Below are positions 61,638 to 64,000 of a stretch of 64,000 nt of DNA, one piece after another. How positions within the stretch are numbered: position 1 is the first letter of the stretch; the number at the start of each line of letters is the position of its first letter. The position numbers were made by a program, and so were the translations under genes. The stretch is taken from assembly GCF_900142755.1 (NCBI RefSeq), contig NZ_FRCA01000005.1, positions 186,001 through 250,000 on the forward strand. Reading direction: 5' to 3'. Source of the stretch: Halomonas cupida. Lineage in GTDB: Bacteria; Pseudomonadota; Gammaproteobacteria; Pseudomonadales; Halomonadaceae. The notes under the pieces are model-generated. The model was not told the origin of the DNA. It saw nothing but the letters and a program-made list of their open reading frames with translations, and searched no databases.

Positions 61638-63767
61638 ATGTTCACGATTGATGATCTGTCCGACCGACTCGGAGGCTACCTGCCTGCCGAAGAAATCCAG
61701 CAGGTCAGGCGTGCCTTCTACTATGCCGAACAGGCACATGATGGCCAGCGTCGTCGCTCGGGTGAGCCCTATGTGACCCACCCGCTGGCTGTGGCCAATA
61801 TCCTCGCCAATATGCACATGGACCATCAGAGCCTGATGGCCGCAATGCTGCATGATGTCATCGAGGATACCGGGGTTTCCAAGGAAGCTCTGGCCGTGCA
61901 GTTCGGTGAACCTGTCGCCGAACTGGTGGATGGCGTTTCCAAGCTGACCCAGATCACCTTCGAGGACAAGGCCGTCGCTCAGGCGGAGAACTTCCAGAAG
62001 ATGGTACTGGCGATGTCTCGCGATATTCGCGTGATCATCGTCAAGCTCGCCGACCGCCTGCACAACATGCGCACCCTCGGCGCTCTACGGCCGGACAAGA
62101 AACGCCGCATCGCCCGCGAAACACTGGAAATCTACGCCCGCGTCGCCAGTCGCCTGGGCATCAACACCATCCGCGTCGAGCTCGAGGACCTGTCCTTCCA
62201 GGCCATCCACCCGATGCGTGCCGAGCGTATCAAGCGTGCGGTATCCAGCGCCCGCGGCAATCGCCGCTCGGCGATTCGTCAGGTCCAGAACGCCTTGCAG
62301 ACCCGTCTTGATGAGCATGGACTCAAGGGCACGGTGATTGGTCGCCAGAAACACCTGCTGTCGATCTATCGCAAGATGCGCGACCAGCGCAAGTCGTTCA
62401 ACGAGATCATGGATGTGTTCGGCTTTCGCATCATCGCTGACGATGTCGACAGCTGCTATCGCATTCTCGGCATGGTGCACAACCTGTACAAGCCGGTGCC
62501 CGGACGCTTCAAGGATTACATCGCGATTCCCAAGGCCAATGGCTACCAGAGCCTGCATACTACGCTGTTCGGCGCAGGCGGCATGCCCATCGAAGTGCAG
62601 ATCCGCACTCGCGAGATGGAAGCCATGGCCAACAACGGTATCGCCGCCCACTGGTTGTACAAGGCCGGTCAGACCTCACATCCCATTGCCGAGGGCAGTC
62701 ACGCTCGCGCGCGCCAGTGGGTCAAGGGCCTGCTCGAGATGCAGCGTCATGCCGGAGATTCGCTGGAGTTCATCGAACACGTAAAGAATGACCTGTTCCC
62801 GGACGATATCTACGTGTTCACTCCCAAAGGCGACATCATGGAGCTTCCTCAAGGAGCTACCGTGGTCGACTTCGCCTATGCCGTGCATACCGAGATCGGC
62901 AACAGTTGTATCGCCTGTCGCATCGACCGCCACTTGGCACCGCTGTCGAGCCGCCTGGAAAGCGGTCAGACACTGGAGATCATTACCTCCCCCGGCGGCA
63001 AACCCAATCTTGCCTGGCTCAATTTCGTCATCACCGCCAAGGCACGCTCCGCTATCAGGCATGCCCTCAAACATCAGCAGCATACCGAGGCCGTGCAGTT
63101 GGGACGTCGCCTGCTGACCAAGTCCCTGGCCGAGTTCGAGATCAACTTCGAGGAGCTGACCGACCCTGTTCGACAGCAGCTCCTCAAGGAACTCGAATTC
63201 AAGGACGAGGCGGCACTGCTGGAGGCGATTGGCCTCGGCAACTGCGTTGCCCATCTGATTGCCCGCCGACTGGTGGAACTGGCACGTGGTGAAGCCATCG
63301 ATGCCAGCGGCAGCAGCTCCCATGGCCCGGTGACGATCAGCGGCGCCGAGGGTATGGTGATCAAGTTCGCCCGCTGCTGTCACCCACTCCCCGGCGATAC
63401 CGTGATTGGTCACCTGTCGATCGGCAAGGGTATTGTGGTCCACCGTTCGGAATGCCGTAACCTTCAGGAACTCAAGAGTGACCCGGAAAAGCTCATCGTG
63501 CTGCGCTGGTCCGATGATATCAATGAGGATTTCCCGGTCGCCCTGCGTCTCGAGGTCGAAAGCCGTCGTGGCCTGGTCGCCGAGCTGGCAGCGCTGACCA
63601 CCGATGCTGGTGCCAATATCGAACGCATTGGCATCGAGGATCGTGATGCACGCCTGTCGATCGTTAATCTGACCCTGGTTGTGCGTGACCGAACGCATCT
63701 CGCACGTATCATCAAGCGTATGCGCAACCTGTCTCACGTCGGTCGGATTTCGCGACTGGGCAACTAG
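61638..63767 (+). CDS. spoT: Bifunctional (p)ppGpp synthetase/hydrolase SpoT
   Basis: About 709 residues: HD hydrolase domain (LHDVIEDT, H72 D73; KLADRLHNMRTL), synthetase domain 'FNEIMDVFGFRIIADDVDSC' and 'KDYIAIPKANGYQSLHTTLF', then TGS ('DIYVFTPKGDIMELPQGATV'), and C-terminal ACT-like (ALRLEVESRRGLVAELAALT). Length and domain order equal E. coli SpoT. The HD residues are intact, so it is hydrolase-competent. Between rpoZ and ridA as usual. Confidence 0.97.
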   Translation: MFTIDDLSDRLGGYLPAEEIQQVRRAFYYAEQAHDGQRRRSGEPYVTHPLAVANILANMHMDHQSLMAAMLHDVIEDTGVSKEALAVQFGEPVAELVDGVSKLTQITFEDKAVAQAENFQKMVLAMSRDIRVIIVKLADRLHNMRTLGALRPDKKRRIARETLEIYARVASRLGINTIRVELEDLSFQAIHPMRAERIKRAVSSARGNRRSAIRQVQNALQTRLDEHGLKGTVIGRQKHLLSIYRKMRDQRKSFNEIMDVFGFRIIADDVDSCYRILGMVHNLYKPVPGRFKDYIAIPKANGYQSLHTTLFGAGGMPIEVQIRTREMEAMANNGIAAHWLYKAGQTSHPIAEGSHARARQWVKGLLEMQRHAGDSLEFIEHVKNDLFPDDIYVFTPKGDIMELPQGATVVDFAYAVHTEIGNSCIACRIDRHLAPLSSRLESGQTLEIITSPGGKPNLAWLNFVITAKARSAIRHALKHQQHTEAVQLGRRLLTKSLAEFEINFEELTDPVRQQLLKELEFKDEAALLEAIGLGNCVAHLIARRLVELARGEAIDASGSSSHGPVTISGAEGMVIKFARCCHPLPGDTVIGHLSIGKGIVVHRSECRNLQELKSDPEKLIVLRWSDDINEDFPVALRLEVESRRGLVAELAALTTDAGANIERIGIEDRDARLSIVNLTLVVRDRTHLARIIKRMRNLSHVGRISRLGN

Positions 63768-63830
63768 AAGACTGTAGAGCGCAACGGAAAACCGGGGTAT
63801 TCAGGCTATCGAGGCCAGCCCCATGCAGTG

Positions 63831-63888
63831 ACAGTTGGAACCCCACCGCAGGCCGCCGCAGAGGCGACGGCCCGGTGACTGTTTTTTT
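63831..63888 (+). terminator. Rho-independent terminator after spoT
   Basis: Nested stem: ACAGT/ACTGT, CACCG/CGGTG and GGCCG/CGGCC pair in order around GCAGAG, ending in seven T. It starts 63 bp after the spoT stop and should separate spoT from ridA. Confidence 0.88.
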
Positions 63889-63925
63889 GCCATTCCTGAA
63901 ATGGCAGCACCCAATGGAGGCCACA

Positions 63926-64000
63926 ATGAGCAATAAAGCCGTCATCAACACCGATAAGGCGCCCGCCGCCATCGGCCCGTATTCCCAGGCCATCAAGGCT
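63926..64000 (+). CDS. ridA: RidA family reactive intermediate/imine deaminase (3' end outside window)
   Basis: The first 25 codons are open to the window edge and read MSNKAVINTDKAPAAIGPYS then QAIKA, the N-terminus of RidA/YjgF (KAPAAIGPYSQA is the family signature). RidA hydrolyses enamine/imine intermediates made by PLP enzymes. GGAGG lies 6 bases upstream. The order spoT-ridA matches Pseudomonas. Confidence 0.93.
   Translation, partial: MSNKAVINTDKAPAAIGPYSQAIKA

Noticed and set aside
62676..63737. 353-codon minus-strand frame in spoT
   Set aside because: Mirror of spoT; no independent evidence.

Overview
The window looks like chromosomal DNA of a moderately halophilic gammaproteobacterium, most likely Halomonas or a close relative. 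This is inferred from high GC, acidic proteins, the gene order pyrE / crc-like / rph / yicC and gmk / rpoZ / spoT / ridA, and close similarity of Rep, YicC, Dcm and SpoT to gammaproteobacterial versions. Both window ends cut genes: a TRAP solute receptor at the left and ridA at the right.

Left part (1-16.4 kb). It begins with metabolic and envelope genes: TRAP receptor, DCC protein, DHDPS-family lyase, a TonB siderophore receptor behind a Fur-box-like site, a DUF899 protein, a regulator plus beta-propeller pair, and a LysE exporter. A tRNA-Arg(CCG) follows, with a duplicated 5' fragment, then a two-heme cytochrome c with a long acidic linker. The housekeeping run is rep, trmL, pyrE, a crc-like gene, rph and yicC. 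In Pseudomonas yicC is followed directly by gmk, rpoZ and spoT; here about 44 kb of accessory DNA lies between yicC and gmk.

Accessory part (16.4-60.5 kb). The first insert is an Abi_2/HEPN gene bracketed by two copies of the yicC 3' end, the layout expected of a site-specific integration at yicC. A HipBA-type toxin-antitoxin pair with twin operators comes next. The rest is mostly uptake and catabolism. Three complete tripartite tricarboxylate transporters (TctCBA) are each tied to enzymes and a regulator: (1) a PLP enzyme with LysR; (2) an enolase-superfamily enzyme plus a phosphodiesterase-like protein with a LacI regulator and two perfect palindromic operators; (3) a cysteine-dioxygenase-like enzyme, a four-domain rhodanese and a C-S lyase with LysR. 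There are also an AraC/SSS-symporter/sulfatase unit, a POT peptide transporter with a proline-iminopeptidase-like hydrolase, a dcm-vsr pair with a decayed dcm tail 1.3 kb upstream, a DsbB/DUF5993-like pair, an M43-type metalloprotease, an MFS exporter, and a CdsA/PlsC-like pair.

Right part (60.5-64 kb). The core resumes with gmk, rpoZ behind a structured leader, spoT, a strong terminator and the start of ridA.

Repeats of note are a 173-178 bp hairpin-rich element with short terminal inverted repeats, present three times in the same orientation (39.1, 55.2 and 60.3 kb), and a diverged ~62 bp repeat at 10.0 and 19.7 kb. No integrase, transposase, rRNA or CRISPR array was seen.
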